Position numbers and translations under genes: made by a program
The notes under the pieces: model-generated
The model's database searches: none
What the model was told of the DNA's origin: nothing
The model's input: the letters and a program-made list of their open reading frames with translations, nothing else
DNA from: Paenibacillus chitinolyticus NBRC 15660
Lineage (GTDB): Bacteria > Bacillota > Bacilli > Paenibacillales > NBRC-103111
DNA length: 64,000 nt
Reading direction: 5' to 3'
Assembly: GCF_000739915.1 (NCBI RefSeq)
Contig: NZ_BBJT01000006.1
Location: forward strand, 124,001 to 188,000
Part shown: in pieces, positions 41,979 to 51,036 of the stretch
Layout of the letters: each line of letters begins with the position of its first letter
Position numbering within the stretch: position 1 is the first letter of the stretch

Positions 41979-43025
41979 CTACAGCCGGATCAGCTCACCG
42001 GACTCCGAGGAAAGCCGGATGGCTTCCAGCATCCCGACGACCTCGCACCCCTGCGCCGCATCCGAGAGCGGCTGGCGCCTTGTTTTTACACAGTCGATAA
42101 AATGGGCGATCTCTGCCTTATAGTAGTCGACGGACGGAACGGAAAGCTTGTGTTCCACCGGGAAGCCGTTCACTTCCGTGAATATGCTCAGCGGCTCGAG
42201 ACTTCCCCCGCCCCCCGTTCCGTAAAGCTCCACCTTAACGGCGTCATCCTGGCTGCCGTTGACAGCCCAGCTTGCTTCGACGGTAAGGACGGCGCCGTTT
42301 GTAAACGTGATAAAAGCGGTGCCCAAATCTTCCACATCGTAGACACCCTCCGACTTGTTGATGTCGGAATGAGCCGTATAAGCCGCTATCCCCTTGGTCG
42401 TGTAAGGGGCGATTTTGCGGAACAGCTTACCGGTGACCGATTCGGGCTGAGGACAGCCCATCATCCACCAGGCCAGGTCCAGCACATGGACGCCGATGTC
42501 CATCAGAGGTCCGCCGCCGGAATAGCGGCTGTCCGTGAACCAGCCCTCGGGCACACCACGCTGCCGCAGGATCTTGGTCTTCGCGTAGTAGATGCTGCCG
42601 AGCCCGCCCGACGCTACCATGCCCTGCAGCGCCTGCACATCCGCGCGGTACCGGTGGCTCATGCCGACCATGACGAGCCGGTCGCTCCCGGCCGCCTTGT
42701 CGCGGAGCCGTGCCGCTTCGTCGCGGTTCATCGCCATCGGCTTCTCGACGAGCACGTCGAGGCCGCGCTCCAGCGCCAGCAGCGACAGCGCCACATGGCT
42801 GTCGTTGAACGTGCAGACGCTGACGGCATCGAGCCGCTCGGCGTTCAGCATCTCCTCGGCCGACGCGTACGAAGCCGTCCCGTATTGGGCGGCCGTCTTG
42901 TCGGCCCTGTCCTTGTCGATATCGGCCACGGCCGCAAGCTCCACATCGGGGTGATCCTTGTAATGCTTCAGGTGAAACATGTGGGCAATGGAACCGGTCC
43001 CGATGACTCCGACTCGAATACTCAT
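41979..43025 (-). CDS. Gfo/Idh/MocA family oxidoreductase
   Basis: 348 aa NAD(P)-dependent sugar or inositol dehydrogenase. Rossmann loop GVIGTGSIAHMFH; the conserved catalytic-lysine motif EKPMAMN; PLMDIGVHVLDLAWWMMG in the C-terminal alpha/beta sheet domain. AAGGAG is 10 bases before ATG 43025. Preceded on the same strand by a TIM-barrel isomerase-like gene and an ABC sugar transporter, the usual company of enzymes that oxidise or isomerise imported glycosides. Exact substrate unknown. Confidence 0.92.
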   Translation of the reverse strand: MSIRVGVIGTGSIAHMFHLKHYKDHPDVELAAVADIDKDRADKTAAQYGTASYASAEEMLNAERLDAVSVCTFNDSHVALSLLALERGLDVLVEKPMAMNRDEAARLRDKAAGSDRLVMVGMSHRYRADVQALQGMVASGGLGSIYYAKTKILRQRGVPEGWFTDSRYSGGGPLMDIGVHVLDLAWWMMGCPQPESVTGKLFRKIAPYTTKGIAAYTAHSDINKSEGVYDVEDLGTAFITFTNGAVLTVEASWAVNGSQDDAVKVELYGTGGGGSLEPLSIFTEVNGFPVEHKLSVPSVDYYKAEIAHFIDCVKTRRQPLSDAAQGCEVVGMLEAIRLSSESGELIRL

Positions 43026-43466
43026 CGTCTTTTCGCTCCTTTGCGTGTGGGCTGCCCGGCAAGCCGCGCTGTAAGCGGCACGCAGGCGCCTGTTATGGTG
43101 ACGGTCCGGACAGGCTGGCATGGCCGCATCCGTGGCTGCGCCGACCGCTGCGGTCCGCTGTAAGCGCCGATCTGTTTAACCTATATCAGATGCGTTGGCA
43201 GTTATCTGCAGTACCGGCCGGTATCAGCAGTGTCGTAACAATTATTTCCGTTGCCGCCCGGTATCTTTTCGTCCAGTTAGGCGGCGTTTGAGATTCATTT
43301 TTTCCACAGTCACTAAGTATCGGCGGCGTTTTTTCATCTCCCGCCCGATCACGCGTGCGATAAAAGGGTTCGTCGGCCGGTTTTGTACAGATTCCGGCGG
43401 ATGGAGAGACGGCCTTCGAAATAGGCCAGGGGGAGAAGAAGTACGGGAACCGCCTCCACCGGCTCG
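43026..43466. other. 441-bp intergenic region without recognisable gene
   Basis: No reading frame with a ribosome binding site or protein-like composition was found on either strand. Small GC-rich inverted repeats occur near 43080-43160. The middle (43170-43330) is less GC-rich, and a weak minus-strand promoter for the oxidoreductase could lie near 43175-43190 (GATATAG), but I cannot show a good -35. Confidence 0.4.
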
Positions 43467-44315
43467 CTATTCCCGCTTTAGAAGCTCCACTTGTTCATGC
43501 ACGTAGTCGAGAGCCTTTACGGAGCCTTCCGCAGGCTCCTCCAGTCCTTCGAACTCGACCGTGAGCCAGCCGTCGTACCCGCTTGCCGCCAGCTCCCGGA
43601 AAATATACGGCAGGTCCACGTCGCCTTCTCCGGCTATACGGCCCACATAGGGGGTGCCGTCCAGGGCGTTCATGGCCCCCTCGGCACCGGGCTCCGTCCG
43701 CAGGAAGTCCTTGACGTGGACATGCCCTATCCGGCCCCGCAGCTCTTGTACGGCTGCGGAAGGCTCCTCGCCCACCAGCAGGAAATTTCCGGTGTCGAAC
43801 GTGCCGAGCAGGGCCGGAGAACCCACCTCGCGGATGATCGCCAGCACCTGGTCGCTGCGGCCCGCGAAAAGTCCGTGGTTTTCGAGGCACAGCACCTTGC
43901 CCTTCTCTTCCGCATAAGCGGCAGCCGCCTTCAGCCCTTCCAGTACGTAGCCCATGCCCTCGTCCACGGGCATCGTCTCATCCGGACGGTCTCCGGAGAA
44001 AACCCGCACGACGGGCGCTCCGAAATGGACCGCCATATCGACAGCTTCCTTCACTTCCCGGAGCTGGGCGGCCCGTTCTGCGGCATCGGCCGATACGAAG
44101 TTGTTGCAGGCGCAGAAGCACGCGACCTCCAGTCCCAGCTCATCCAGCACCCGGTCGATCTCGGGCAGCTCGCGCTCGCGGTCCTTCCAGAAGACGGACA
44201 GGAGCTCTACCCCTTCTGCTTTCGTCCCGGCGGCAAAACGGAGAAAATCGGTGACGTCCCATTTTCCCCCGTACCAATACGTATGAACGCTCCACATGCT
44301 CAGGCTGATTTTCAT
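43467..44315 (-). CDS. sugar phosphate isomerase/epimerase family protein (TIM barrel)
   Basis: 282 aa xylose-isomerase-like AP endonuclease 2 fold. KISLSMWSVHTYWYGG opens the barrel. Metal-ligand candidates lie in VLCLENHGLFA (Glu), GTFDTGNFLL (Asp), IGHVHVKDF (His) and WLTVEFEGLEEP (Glu), the standard set for ketose epimerases such as IolE/IolI or tagatose epimerases. ATG 44315 is six bases after GGGAGGA; the ATG at 44321 is too close. Between an ABC sugar transporter and a Gfo/Idh oxidoreductase, so it likely processes the imported sugar or a relative. Confidence 0.88.
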   Translation of the reverse strand: MKISLSMWSVHTYWYGGKWDVTDFLRFAAGTKAEGVELLSVFWKDRERELPEIDRVLDELGLEVACFCACNNFVSADAAERAAQLREVKEAVDMAVHFGAPVVRVFSGDRPDETMPVDEGMGYVLEGLKAAAAYAEEKGKVLCLENHGLFAGRSDQVLAIIREVGSPALLGTFDTGNFLLVGEEPSAAVQELRGRIGHVHVKDFLRTEPGAEGAMNALDGTPYVGRIAGEGDVDLPYIFRELAASGYDGWLTVEFEGLEEPAEGSVKALDYVHEQVELLKRE

Positions 44316-44408
44316 CGCCATTCCTCCCTCTCCTGAATTCTTCTCTGCACGGATACGCAGGTCCGCAAGTACGCAAGTCCCCGCCCGTTACCTATCGGCT
44401 AGAGCCCT

Positions 44409-45323
44409 TTATTTAAAACCCGAAAGCGTGGAACCGGCTTTCATAAAATATTTTTGCCCGAAAAAATACAAGACGACCATCGGAATCGTAAAAATGGCGG
44501 ATGCGGCCATCAGCAGCTCCCATTGGGCGCCGTGATCCTGCAGAAACCCTTGCAGCCCGACCGTAATGGTCCATTTCGTATTGTCGTTCAAATAAATGAG
44601 CGGCCCCATAAAATCAGTGTATGTCCCCACAAACGTGAACAGGGCGATCGTCATCAGGGGCGGCTTCAGCAGCGGAACGATGATCTGTCCGTACGTCCGA
44701 AGCTCGGACGCGCCGTCCATTTTGGCCGCCTCGCACAGCTCGCCCGGAATTCCCATCATAAACTGGCGCAGCAGGAAAATGTAAAACGGGGCGCCGAAAA
44801 AGCTGCCGATCGTCAGAGGCAGGAACGTATTGATCCAGCCCAGCTTCGCGAAAATGATATAGACCGGAATCATCTGAACTTGGGCCGGCAAAATCATCGT
44901 CGCCACGACGAGCGAAAAAATAATTCCCCTTCCGCGCCACGGGATTTTCGTGATGGAATAGGCGACAAGCGGCGCAGAGAAGAGCTGACCGGCGATATTG
45001 ACCGCGCACAGCAGCAGCGTATTGCCCATGTACAGGAAGAACGGAATCGACCCGATGGCGTTTCCGTAGTTGCTCCACTGCCACTTTTCCGGGAAAAAGG
45101 CGGGCGGAACCTGAAAGATTTCCGACGGGTTCTTAAGCGAGGTCAGAAGCAGCCAGATGAACGGAAACAGGAAAATAAGGCCAAGCAGCGACAGCGCCGC
45201 ATGCGGCAGGATCGTCCTGCGGAGTACGAGCAGCGGACGCCTGCGCCTGTTCTTGGGCATTCCGGCAGGCGAATCCGGCAAGACGTTCAACCCGCTCCCT
45301 TGAAGGTTCGTGGAAGTTTCCAT
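44409..45323 (-). CDS. carbohydrate ABC transporter permease (MalG/CUT1 type)
   Basis: 304 aa, six TM helices after a Pro/Arg-rich cytoplasmic leader. The EAA loop reads ELCEAAKMDGASELRTYGQIIVPLLKPPL, matching MalG-type permeases. It starts directly after the partner stop (TGAATG) behind GGAGGTGA. Forms the channel with the preceding permease. No ATPase is encoded here, as is usual for CUT1 systems of Bacillales that share MsmX (inference). Confidence 0.94.
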   Translation of the reverse strand: METSTNLQGSGLNVLPDSPAGMPKNRRRRPLLVLRRTILPHAALSLLGLIFLFPFIWLLLTSLKNPSEIFQVPPAFFPEKWQWSNYGNAIGSIPFFLYMGNTLLLCAVNIAGQLFSAPLVAYSITKIPWRGRGIIFSLVVATMILPAQVQMIPVYIIFAKLGWINTFLPLTIGSFFGAPFYIFLLRQFMMGIPGELCEAAKMDGASELRTYGQIIVPLLKPPLMTIALFTFVGTYTDFMGPLIYLNDNTKWTITVGLQGFLQDHGAQWELLMAASAIFTIPMVVLYFFGQKYFMKAGSTLSGFK

Positions 45324-46268
45324 TCAATCACCTCCGTAATACACCCAGCGGGCGGACGTTTTCAGCACGAGTACGGTCATAAGGACGACGATGACGAACA
45401 GAATCCAGGCCAAGGCAGACGCGTAGCCCATTTTCAGGTACATGAAGGCAGTCTGATACAAATAAACGGCGTAAAACATCAGGGAATGATCCGGTCCCCC
45501 CAAGGCCCCGCCCTGGTTGCCTCCCGTCAGAATGAACGATTCCGTAAAGATCTGAAACGACCCGATGAGGCCCATAATGAGCTGAAAGAGAAGGACCGGA
45601 GAAAGCCCCGGCAGCGTAATGTGCCAGAACCGGCGCCACACGCTCGCCCCATCGATCGAGGCCGCTTCGTAAAACTGCTGGGGAATCCCCTGCAGCGCCG
45701 CCAGAAATATGAGCGATCCCGCACCGGAACCCCACAGTCCCATCAGGATGAGAGAAGGCTTCGTATAACGCGGATCGAGCAGCCATGCCGGGTCCGGAAG
45801 ATGCAGCGACCGGAGCAGCATGTTGATCAGCCCGTAGTCCGGATTAAGCAGCCACGTCCAGAGGATCGCGCTTGCCACTACAGGGATCACCGCCGGCAAA
45901 TAATAGACCGTCCGGTAAAAAGCGATCCCCTTCACCTTGACGTTCAGCAGCAGGGCGATCAGCAGCGAGCTGAGAAGCCCGATCGGCATGGAGATAAACG
46001 CCATGAAGAACGTATTGCGCAGCGATTTGTAGAACGTCTCGTCTTTTAAAATCTCCGTGTAATTTTGCAGGCCTACCCACTGGGGGGAGTTGAATAAGTC
46101 ATAGCTAGTAAAGCTGAAATACAAGGAGCCGAAAAACGGATACACGGTAAACGCGAGAAACCCGACGATCCAGGGCAGAGCAAAGGCCGTACCGACCCAA
46201 AAATCCCGTCTGGCTTTGCGGGAGCGCGTAGGACGGCCGGTGCCGGCATTCAGCGTATCGGTGCTCAT
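45324..46268 (-). CDS. carbohydrate ABC transporter permease (MalF/CUT1 type)
   Basis: 314 aa with six TM helices. EAA loop: QFYEAASIDGASVWRRFWHITLPGLSPV. FALPWIVGFLAFTVYPFFGSLYFSF is the first helix of UgpA/LacF-like permeases. AAAGGAG is 6 bases before ATG. It follows the binding-protein gene after a 179-base gap that contains a cre-like site and a large hairpin. Substrate presumed to be an alpha-galactoside or other oligosaccharide, from the neighbouring melA. Confidence 0.94.
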   Translation of the reverse strand: MSTDTLNAGTGRPTRSRKARRDFWVGTAFALPWIVGFLAFTVYPFFGSLYFSFTSYDLFNSPQWVGLQNYTEILKDETFYKSLRNTFFMAFISMPIGLLSSLLIALLLNVKVKGIAFYRTVYYLPAVIPVVASAILWTWLLNPDYGLINMLLRSLHLPDPAWLLDPRYTKPSLILMGLWGSGAGSLIFLAALQGIPQQFYEAASIDGASVWRRFWHITLPGLSPVLLFQLIMGLIGSFQIFTESFILTGGNQGGALGGPDHSLMFYAVYLYQTAFMYLKMGYASALAWILFVIVVLMTVLVLKTSARWVYYGGD

Positions 46269-46292
46269 GACGGATCTCCTTTCGGAAAATCG

Positions 46293-46360
46293 GCCTCCCG
46301 CCTGTCTGGCGGAGCGGCCGGAATAGCGCCGTCCCCGGTCCCGGACTGACAGGCGGAGGC
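46293..46360 (-). promoter_or_regulatory. large intercistronic hairpin between binding-protein and permease genes
   Basis: GACAGGCGGAGGC (46348-46360) pairs with GCCTCCCGCCTGTC (46293-46306) with one bulge; the loop holds a further CCGG pairing. Only TTTT follows on the minus strand. Such hairpins after binding-protein genes protect the upstream mRNA or partly terminate, giving more binding protein than permease. Confidence 0.6.
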
Positions 46361-46399
46361 AGCTGCGTCGTGCACAATCGCAACAACAATGTCCACATC

Positions 46400-46415
46400 A
46401 GGTAAGCGCTTGCAA
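46400..46415 (-). promoter_or_regulatory. cre-like CcpA site
   Basis: TTGCAAGCGCTTACCT on the minus strand matches the cre consensus WTGNAANCGNWNNCAW at 15 of 16 positions. It lies 33 bases past the binding-protein stop, so repression would act by roadblock rather than at the promoter. Confidence 0.6.
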
Positions 46416-46447
46416 AAACTGGGCACAAGTCCTACTTTACCTGCAAA

Positions 46448-47710
46448 TTATTTCCCGACCAACGGCTGAATTTTATCCTTGATCTGTCTCAGCCCTTCGT
46501 CCACTCCTACCTTTCCCCGGAGAATGTCGTTGTACTTTTTCGTAATTTCGTCCATATATTCGTTCATAAAAGGGAGCGTCGGAAACGATTTGAGATTCGG
46601 ACTCTTGGCATATTCGGTGTATTCCTTGAAGCCCGGAACACTGTCGTACGTCTTATCGTCGAGCGACGAAAGCCGGGTCGGCAGGTTGCCGAGCGCAGCC
46701 GTGAACTTCACCATCTGCTGCTTCTCCGTCAGCCACTTCAGGAACGTCCAGGACTGGTCCGGATGCTTCGCGCCCTTGGGGATATAAAAAACGCTGGTGG
46801 CGATGCTGCCGGCGTTTTTCAGCTCCGGTTTATCCTCGTTGTAAGGGATGGGCGCGATGCCGTAGTTCAGACCCGGCGCATACTGCTTAATAAACGTCGG
46901 CAGCCATTCCCCGTCCAGGGCCATCGCGTATTTCCCCGAGAAAAACGGGTTCTGCGAAGACTGGTACTTGCCGAGGGAAGCCGAGAAACGGTCGAGGTTT
47001 TCCGTGCCGTATTTATCCCATAGCTCTTTGGAAAGCAGGATCGCCTCCTTAAAGCCCGGATCATCCGGCGTGACTTCCTTCTTGTCCGGGTCCCAGAACT
47101 TGCCGCCGAACACTTGCGTAAAAGTATATGCATCCGCTCCGGGCCATAAACCCAGCCGGTCGAGCCTTCCGCCTTCCTGGACCACGCTTAATTTTTGCGC
47201 GTACGTTTTCAGTTCGGCGATCGTTTTGGGCGGGCCGTCGAAACCCGCTTCTTTCAGGAGATCTTTGTTGTAGTACAGCATGCTGAAATGCATCGCAATC
47301 GGGAGCGCATAGGTTTTGCCTTCGTATTGGGAAGTGGACAGGGCGGAGGGAATAAAGTCGGCAAGATCGACCTGGTCTTTCTTGATGTAAGCGTCTAGGG
47401 GAATCATCGCGCCTTTCACGCCCCAGGAAGCGACGTTCTGGCCGAATTGGGAAGCGAGATCGGGGGGATTGCCGCCGGTAATGGCGGTCAGCTGCTTCTG
47501 GTAGTCGCTCTGGCTGAGTCCTTTCACTTTGATGCCGTCATGAGTGTCGTTAAATTCCTTGATCAGTTTCTCCAGCGCTTCGGCTTCCGGTCCGGTCCAG
47601 CCGTACCAGAAGTTGAGCTCCGTCTTTCCGCCGCCGACTGCGGAACACCCCGACAGGGCGGCCGCCGACGCCAAAACAGCAGCCAGCATACCCGCTGTGA
47701 ATTTACGCAT
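46448..47710 (-). CDS. extracellular sugar-binding lipoprotein (ABC, CUT1)
   Basis: 420 aa. Signal peptide with lipobox ALSGC, then a solute-binding protein of cluster B/D type: ELNFWYGWTGPEAEALEKLIKEFN at the start and NPFFSGKYAMALDGEWLP in the middle, typical of maltose/multiple-sugar receptors. AGGAGG is 7 bases before ATG. First gene of the transporter unit; followed by two permeases. Promoter with extended -10 at 47816-47824. Confidence 0.94.
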   Translation of the reverse strand: MRKFTAGMLAAVLASAAALSGCSAVGGGKTELNFWYGWTGPEAEALEKLIKEFNDTHDGIKVKGLSQSDYQKQLTAITGGNPPDLASQFGQNVASWGVKGAMIPLDAYIKKDQVDLADFIPSALSTSQYEGKTYALPIAMHFSMLYYNKDLLKEAGFDGPPKTIAELKTYAQKLSVVQEGGRLDRLGLWPGADAYTFTQVFGGKFWDPDKKEVTPDDPGFKEAILLSKELWDKYGTENLDRFSASLGKYQSSQNPFFSGKYAMALDGEWLPTFIKQYAPGLNYGIAPIPYNEDKPELKNAGSIATSVFYIPKGAKHPDQSWTFLKWLTEKQQMVKFTAALGNLPTRLSSLDDKTYDSVPGFKEYTEYAKSPNLKSFPTLPFMNEYMDEITKKYNDILRGKVGVDEGLRQIKDKIQPLVGK

Positions 47711-47815
47711 ACCTGGACCTCCTCGTGAATAAGTGAACGTGATCCTTCCAGCATGGCGAATCCTTTATGCAGTTTTCGGCCTCCTTTTCATAACGCTCGA
47801 ACTTAAGATGGGGCT

Positions 47816-47824
47816 ATCATAGCA
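47816..47824 (-). promoter_or_regulatory. extended -10 promoter of the sugar transporter operon
   Basis: TGCTATGAT on the minus strand, preceded by an AT-rich stretch (47826-47890) that may act as an UP-like element. Leader to the ATG is about 100 bases. Confidence 0.6.
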
Positions 47825-48021
47825 CACTTAAAATTAAAAGGAAACAACTTTTTTTATTATAATTTTAGACGGAAATAATTTTCAAAATAACGTCGAACGA
47901 AGCATTCAGAAATGAATACCCGGACATATGGCAGTTAGCTAAAAGGGGGACTTCAGGAGGAGAGCCGCTGCGGATTTTTGCCTAACGGTCGGAGAGTGTG
48001 TCGGAAACTATTTTTTGCCCG

Positions 48022-48064
48022 AAAAAAAAGGACCGGAATTCATGGAAAAGAATTTCGGTCCCTT
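48022..48064 (-). terminator. terminator of melA
   Basis: GGACCGGAATTC (48030-48041) pairs with GAATTTCGGTCC (48050-48061), one mismatch; followed on the minus strand by TTTTTTTT. It separates melA from the downstream binding-protein gene, so the latter needs its own promoter. Confidence 0.88.
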
Positions 48065-48078
48065 GTTCTCTGTCAGGA

Positions 48079-49380
48079 TCAGGATGTATAGGCAGGCAGC
48101 CAGTCTCCGTGCGCTTCTATCAGCTCGTCGCAGAGGGCCACGATATCGTCGATCGAGAGTTCCGCGGACGTGTGGGGGTCCAGCAGAGCCGCATGATAAA
48201 TATGCTCCTTCTTACGGGTAACGGCCGCTTCTATCGTCAGCAGTTGGGTGTTGATATTCGTACGGTTCAGCGCCGCCAGTTGAGGAGGAAGATCGCCGAT
48301 GTACGTAGGCGTAATGCCGCCGGCGTCGACCAGACACGGCACTTCCACGCAGGCTTCCTTCGGCAGATTGGTGATCAGGCCGGTATTCATCACATTGCCT
48401 CCGATCTTGTACGGGACGTTCGTCTCCATCGCTTCGATCATATAGGAAGCGTATTCGCCGGACCGCTTGTGCTCAAGCTGCGGGTTGTTGACCAGCTCCG
48501 CACGAAGATTTTTCCAACGCTCGATCTGGTTTACGCATCTGCGGGGATATTCGTCCAACGGGATGTTGAACTTCTCGATCAGTTCGGAGTAATTCCGTTT
48601 GATGAAATACGGATGATACTCCGCGTTGTGCTCGGACGACTCCGTTACATAGTAACCGAACTGGAACATCAGCTCGAACCGTACCATGTCGTGGTGTTTT
48701 TCTTTCTGTTTTTCCTTCGCCAGCCGCTTGATTTCGGGATATAAATCTTTGCCGTCCTTCGTCACTTCAAGCAGCCAGGCCATGTGGTTGATGCCGGCGA
48801 TTTTGGACTGGACGCCTTCGGGATCGATACCCAACTGCCGGAACATAGACGGAACGCAAGCCTGGACACTGTGGCACAGGCCGACCGTCTTGACGCCGCC
48901 GTGCGTATTGAGCACGTTCGTCAGCACGGCCATCGGATTCGTGTAGTTAAAGAACCAGGCGTCCGGACACACTTCCCGGATGTCCCGGGCGAAATCGAGC
49001 ACGACCGGGATCGTGCGCAGATTGCGGAAGATTCCGCCGATCCCGACCGTGTCGGCAATCGTCTGGCGCAGGCCGTACTTCTTCGGAATTTCAAAATCCG
49101 TAATCGTACACGGATCGTATCCGCCGACCTGAATCGCGTTGATGACCACCTTAGCTCCGCGGAGCGCTTCCTTGCGGTCGCTGTATGCCTTGATCCGGCA
49201 CGTGCTGCCTACGGTGTTTTTGATATGGTTCAGCATCGTCTCGGAATCGCGCAGCCGCTCCCCGTCAATATCGAACAAGGCGAGTTCATAGCCCTGCAGC
49301 GCCTCCGTTACCATGCAGTCCCCCAATATATTTTTGGCGAACACCGTGCTGCCTGCGCCCATGAACGTGATTTTGGACAT
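48079..49380 (-). CDS. melA: alpha-galactosidase, GH4 family
   Basis: 433 aa NAD+- and Mn2+-dependent glycosidase that works by transient oxidation at C3. Dinucleotide loop KITFMGAGSTVFAKN; NYTNPMAVLTN; metal ligands Cys169 (GLCHSVQ) and His199 (GINHMAW). The GLCHSV and GINHMAWL forms fit alpha-galactosidase or alpha-glucosidase GH4 members rather than 6-phospho-glucosidases, whose neighbours would be PTS genes. Substrate: melibiose or raffinose-type sugars entering through the adjacent ABC system. GGGAGATGAG precedes the ATG. Terminated separately from the transporter. Confidence 0.92.
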   Translation of the reverse strand: MSKITFMGAGSTVFAKNILGDCMVTEALQGYELALFDIDGERLRDSETMLNHIKNTVGSTCRIKAYSDRKEALRGAKVVINAIQVGGYDPCTITDFEIPKKYGLRQTIADTVGIGGIFRNLRTIPVVLDFARDIREVCPDAWFFNYTNPMAVLTNVLNTHGGVKTVGLCHSVQACVPSMFRQLGIDPEGVQSKIAGINHMAWLLEVTKDGKDLYPEIKRLAKEKQKEKHHDMVRFELMFQFGYYVTESSEHNAEYHPYFIKRNYSELIEKFNIPLDEYPRRCVNQIERWKNLRAELVNNPQLEHKRSGEYASYMIEAMETNVPYKIGGNVMNTGLITNLPKEACVEVPCLVDAGGITPTYIGDLPPQLAALNRTNINTQLLTIEAAVTRKKEHIYHAALLDPHTSAELSIDDIVALCDELIEAHGDWLPAYTS

Positions 49381-49527
49381 CGCTTCTCATCTCCCGACTA
49401 AAAAAGTGGAATGCCTATACCTAGCACTATACCGTCTTAAGGCGGCACCGCACATGGAGACATCCCACTTTCGTATGGAGATTTGTAGTGTGAACTTTTG
49501 CAGACCGCTAAACCCCAACGGCCCGCC

Positions 49528-49962
49528 TTATCTTTCCTTGCGCATTTGAACCCACAGAAGGCCGAGAATAACGGTGATCAGCGTAAAAGCCGTGAAGGCC
49601 AGCAGCGGGATCGTAATAAATCCGAGCCAGTCGATGTAATCCTGATCGCATGCGACGATGCCGCATTTGGAAGCTGCCTCTTTAAACAGAGACGTTTTTT
49701 GCATAAGATAGTGATAAAGGGAAATTCCCATCCCCCAAACGGAGAACGGCAGCGCGTAAATGACCTGCTTGTTATCCTTGCGCGTTGCGGCGATTCCGAG
49801 AATCAGCACAAGCGGGTACATCAGAATACGCTGGTACCAGCACAGCTTGCACGGCGTAAAATCCATAATTTCCGAGAAATAGAGGCTGCCGAGCGTAGCA
49901 ACCACGGAAATGGCCCAGGCCATGTGAAGGGCGTTATTTTTTAGAAACGAGTTCGATTTCAA
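49528..49962 (-). CDS. bdbC: disulfide bond formation protein (DsbB family, BdbC)
   Basis: 144 aa, four TM helices. Two Cys pairs: FTPCKLCWYQRI after the first helix (the quinone-linked CxxC) and SKCGIVACDQDY in the second loop. It reoxidises the thiol oxidase BdbD using menaquinone. TTG 49962 is taken as the start, 10 bases after AGAGGAG; no bdbD is adjacent in this window. The gene lies between melA and a divergent AraC regulator and looks unrelated to sugar use. Confidence 0.92.
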   Translation of the reverse strand: MKSNSFLKNNALHMAWAISVVATLGSLYFSEIMDFTPCKLCWYQRILMYPLVLILGIAATRKDNKQVIYALPFSVWGMGISLYHYLMQKTSLFKEAASKCGIVACDQDYIDWLGFITIPLLAFTAFTLITVILGLLWVQMRKER

Positions 49963-50066
49963 TACGGTATTGCTCCTCTCCCGGCTCAATCTTGACGTGC
50001 ATGTTTTATTATAAAAAATGAAGCGTCCGAAGTCTATCGTTCTTCTATCGTGATTGGAGGCCTATC

Positions 50067-50927
50067 ATGCTTAAACCGTTTCACTCTGTGTCGGTCAATC
50101 CCCATAACGGCAAAGGAGAGCTGTTCGTCCTGTTCGCGGGTTACGGCCAAACCGCTCCGTGCCACGAAGTCGGTCCGCAGATGCTCGATTACTACCTGAT
50201 TCATACCGTGGAATCCGGGAAGGGCCGATTCAGCTGTCTCGGCAAGGAATACGAGCTCGGACCGGGCGACACCTTCGTGATCTTCCCCGGCGAAGTCGTC
50301 ACGTACGCCTCCGACAAACGCGACCCGTGGCGTTACAGGTGGATCGGCTTCAAAGGCACCTCCGCCGACGACCTGCTGATCCGCCTCGGCATCACGGCGC
50401 AAAGGCCGGTCGTACATGCGGAGGGGCTTCCCCGCCTGCCTGTCTTCCTGCGCCGGGCCGAGCGGGCGCTGCGGGAGGCGGGCCCGGCCTGCGACCTCCA
50501 GGCGGAGGGCGAGCTGCGGCTGCTGCTTGCGAAGCTTGCATCGCACGCCGATGTCCCCAGCCGCAGAGGCGAGGAAACCGACGCCGGACGGCAGCAGATC
50601 GACCGCGCCGTGAGGTGGCTGCAGCTGCAGTACGCCCAGCCGGTGACCATCGAGCAGCTTGCGCAGCATATGGGCTATCACCGGACGTACCTGTCGAAGC
50701 TGTTCCGGCAGCATACGGGCCTCACGCCGACGCAGTTTCTGCTCAAAATCCGGATGGAGCGCGCCAAGCTTCTCATGACGGAGGGCTCAACGATCGAGCA
50801 GATCGCCTACTCCGTAGGTTTCTCGGATCCGCTTTATTTCTCGAAACAGTTCAAGAAATGGTTCGGCTGCACGCCTTCCGAATACCGTGGCAAGCACGGG
50901 CGGCTTGCCTACGACTGCTCGCGGTAG
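50067..50927 (+). CDS. AraC family transcriptional regulator
   Basis: 286 aa. An N-terminal cupin-like sensor (GKGRFSCLGKEYELGPGDTFVIFPGEVVTY) is followed by the C-terminal double HTH (ITIEQLAQHMGYHRTYLSKLFR... then TEGSTIEQIAYSVGFSDPLYFSKQFKKWFGCTP), as in RhaR/MsmR sugar regulators. ATTGGAGG precedes the ATG. It is oriented away from melA and the first transporter and is the best candidate for their regulator, but this is from position only. Confidence 0.92.
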   Translation: MLKPFHSVSVNPHNGKGELFVLFAGYGQTAPCHEVGPQMLDYYLIHTVESGKGRFSCLGKEYELGPGDTFVIFPGEVVTYASDKRDPWRYRWIGFKGTSADDLLIRLGITAQRPVVHAEGLPRLPVFLRRAERALREAGPACDLQAEGELRLLLAKLASHADVPSRRGEETDAGRQQIDRAVRWLQLQYAQPVTIEQLAQHMGYHRTYLSKLFRQHTGLTPTQFLLKIRMERAKLLMTEGSTIEQIAYSVGFSDPLYFSKQFKKWFGCTPSEYRGKHGRLAYDCSR

Positions 50928-51036
50928 AGAAGGCGGAGCGAGACGGTGAAAGGGGCGGACGTCCGACTCCTTGCTCACTCACACGATTTAACGCTCATAT
51001 AAGCGAATACACAGACAGGAAAGGAATCCAAAACCT

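Noticed and set aside
43195-43506. 103-codon plus-strand frame in the gap between oxidoreductase and TIM-barrel genes
   Set aside because: Arg/Pro-rich product, no ribosome binding site, overlaps the end of a conserved gene.
44454-46049. 531-codon plus-strand frame opposite both sugar permeases
   Set aside because: Antisense shadow in GC-rich coding DNA: highly charged product without domain features, while the minus strand encodes clear permeases.
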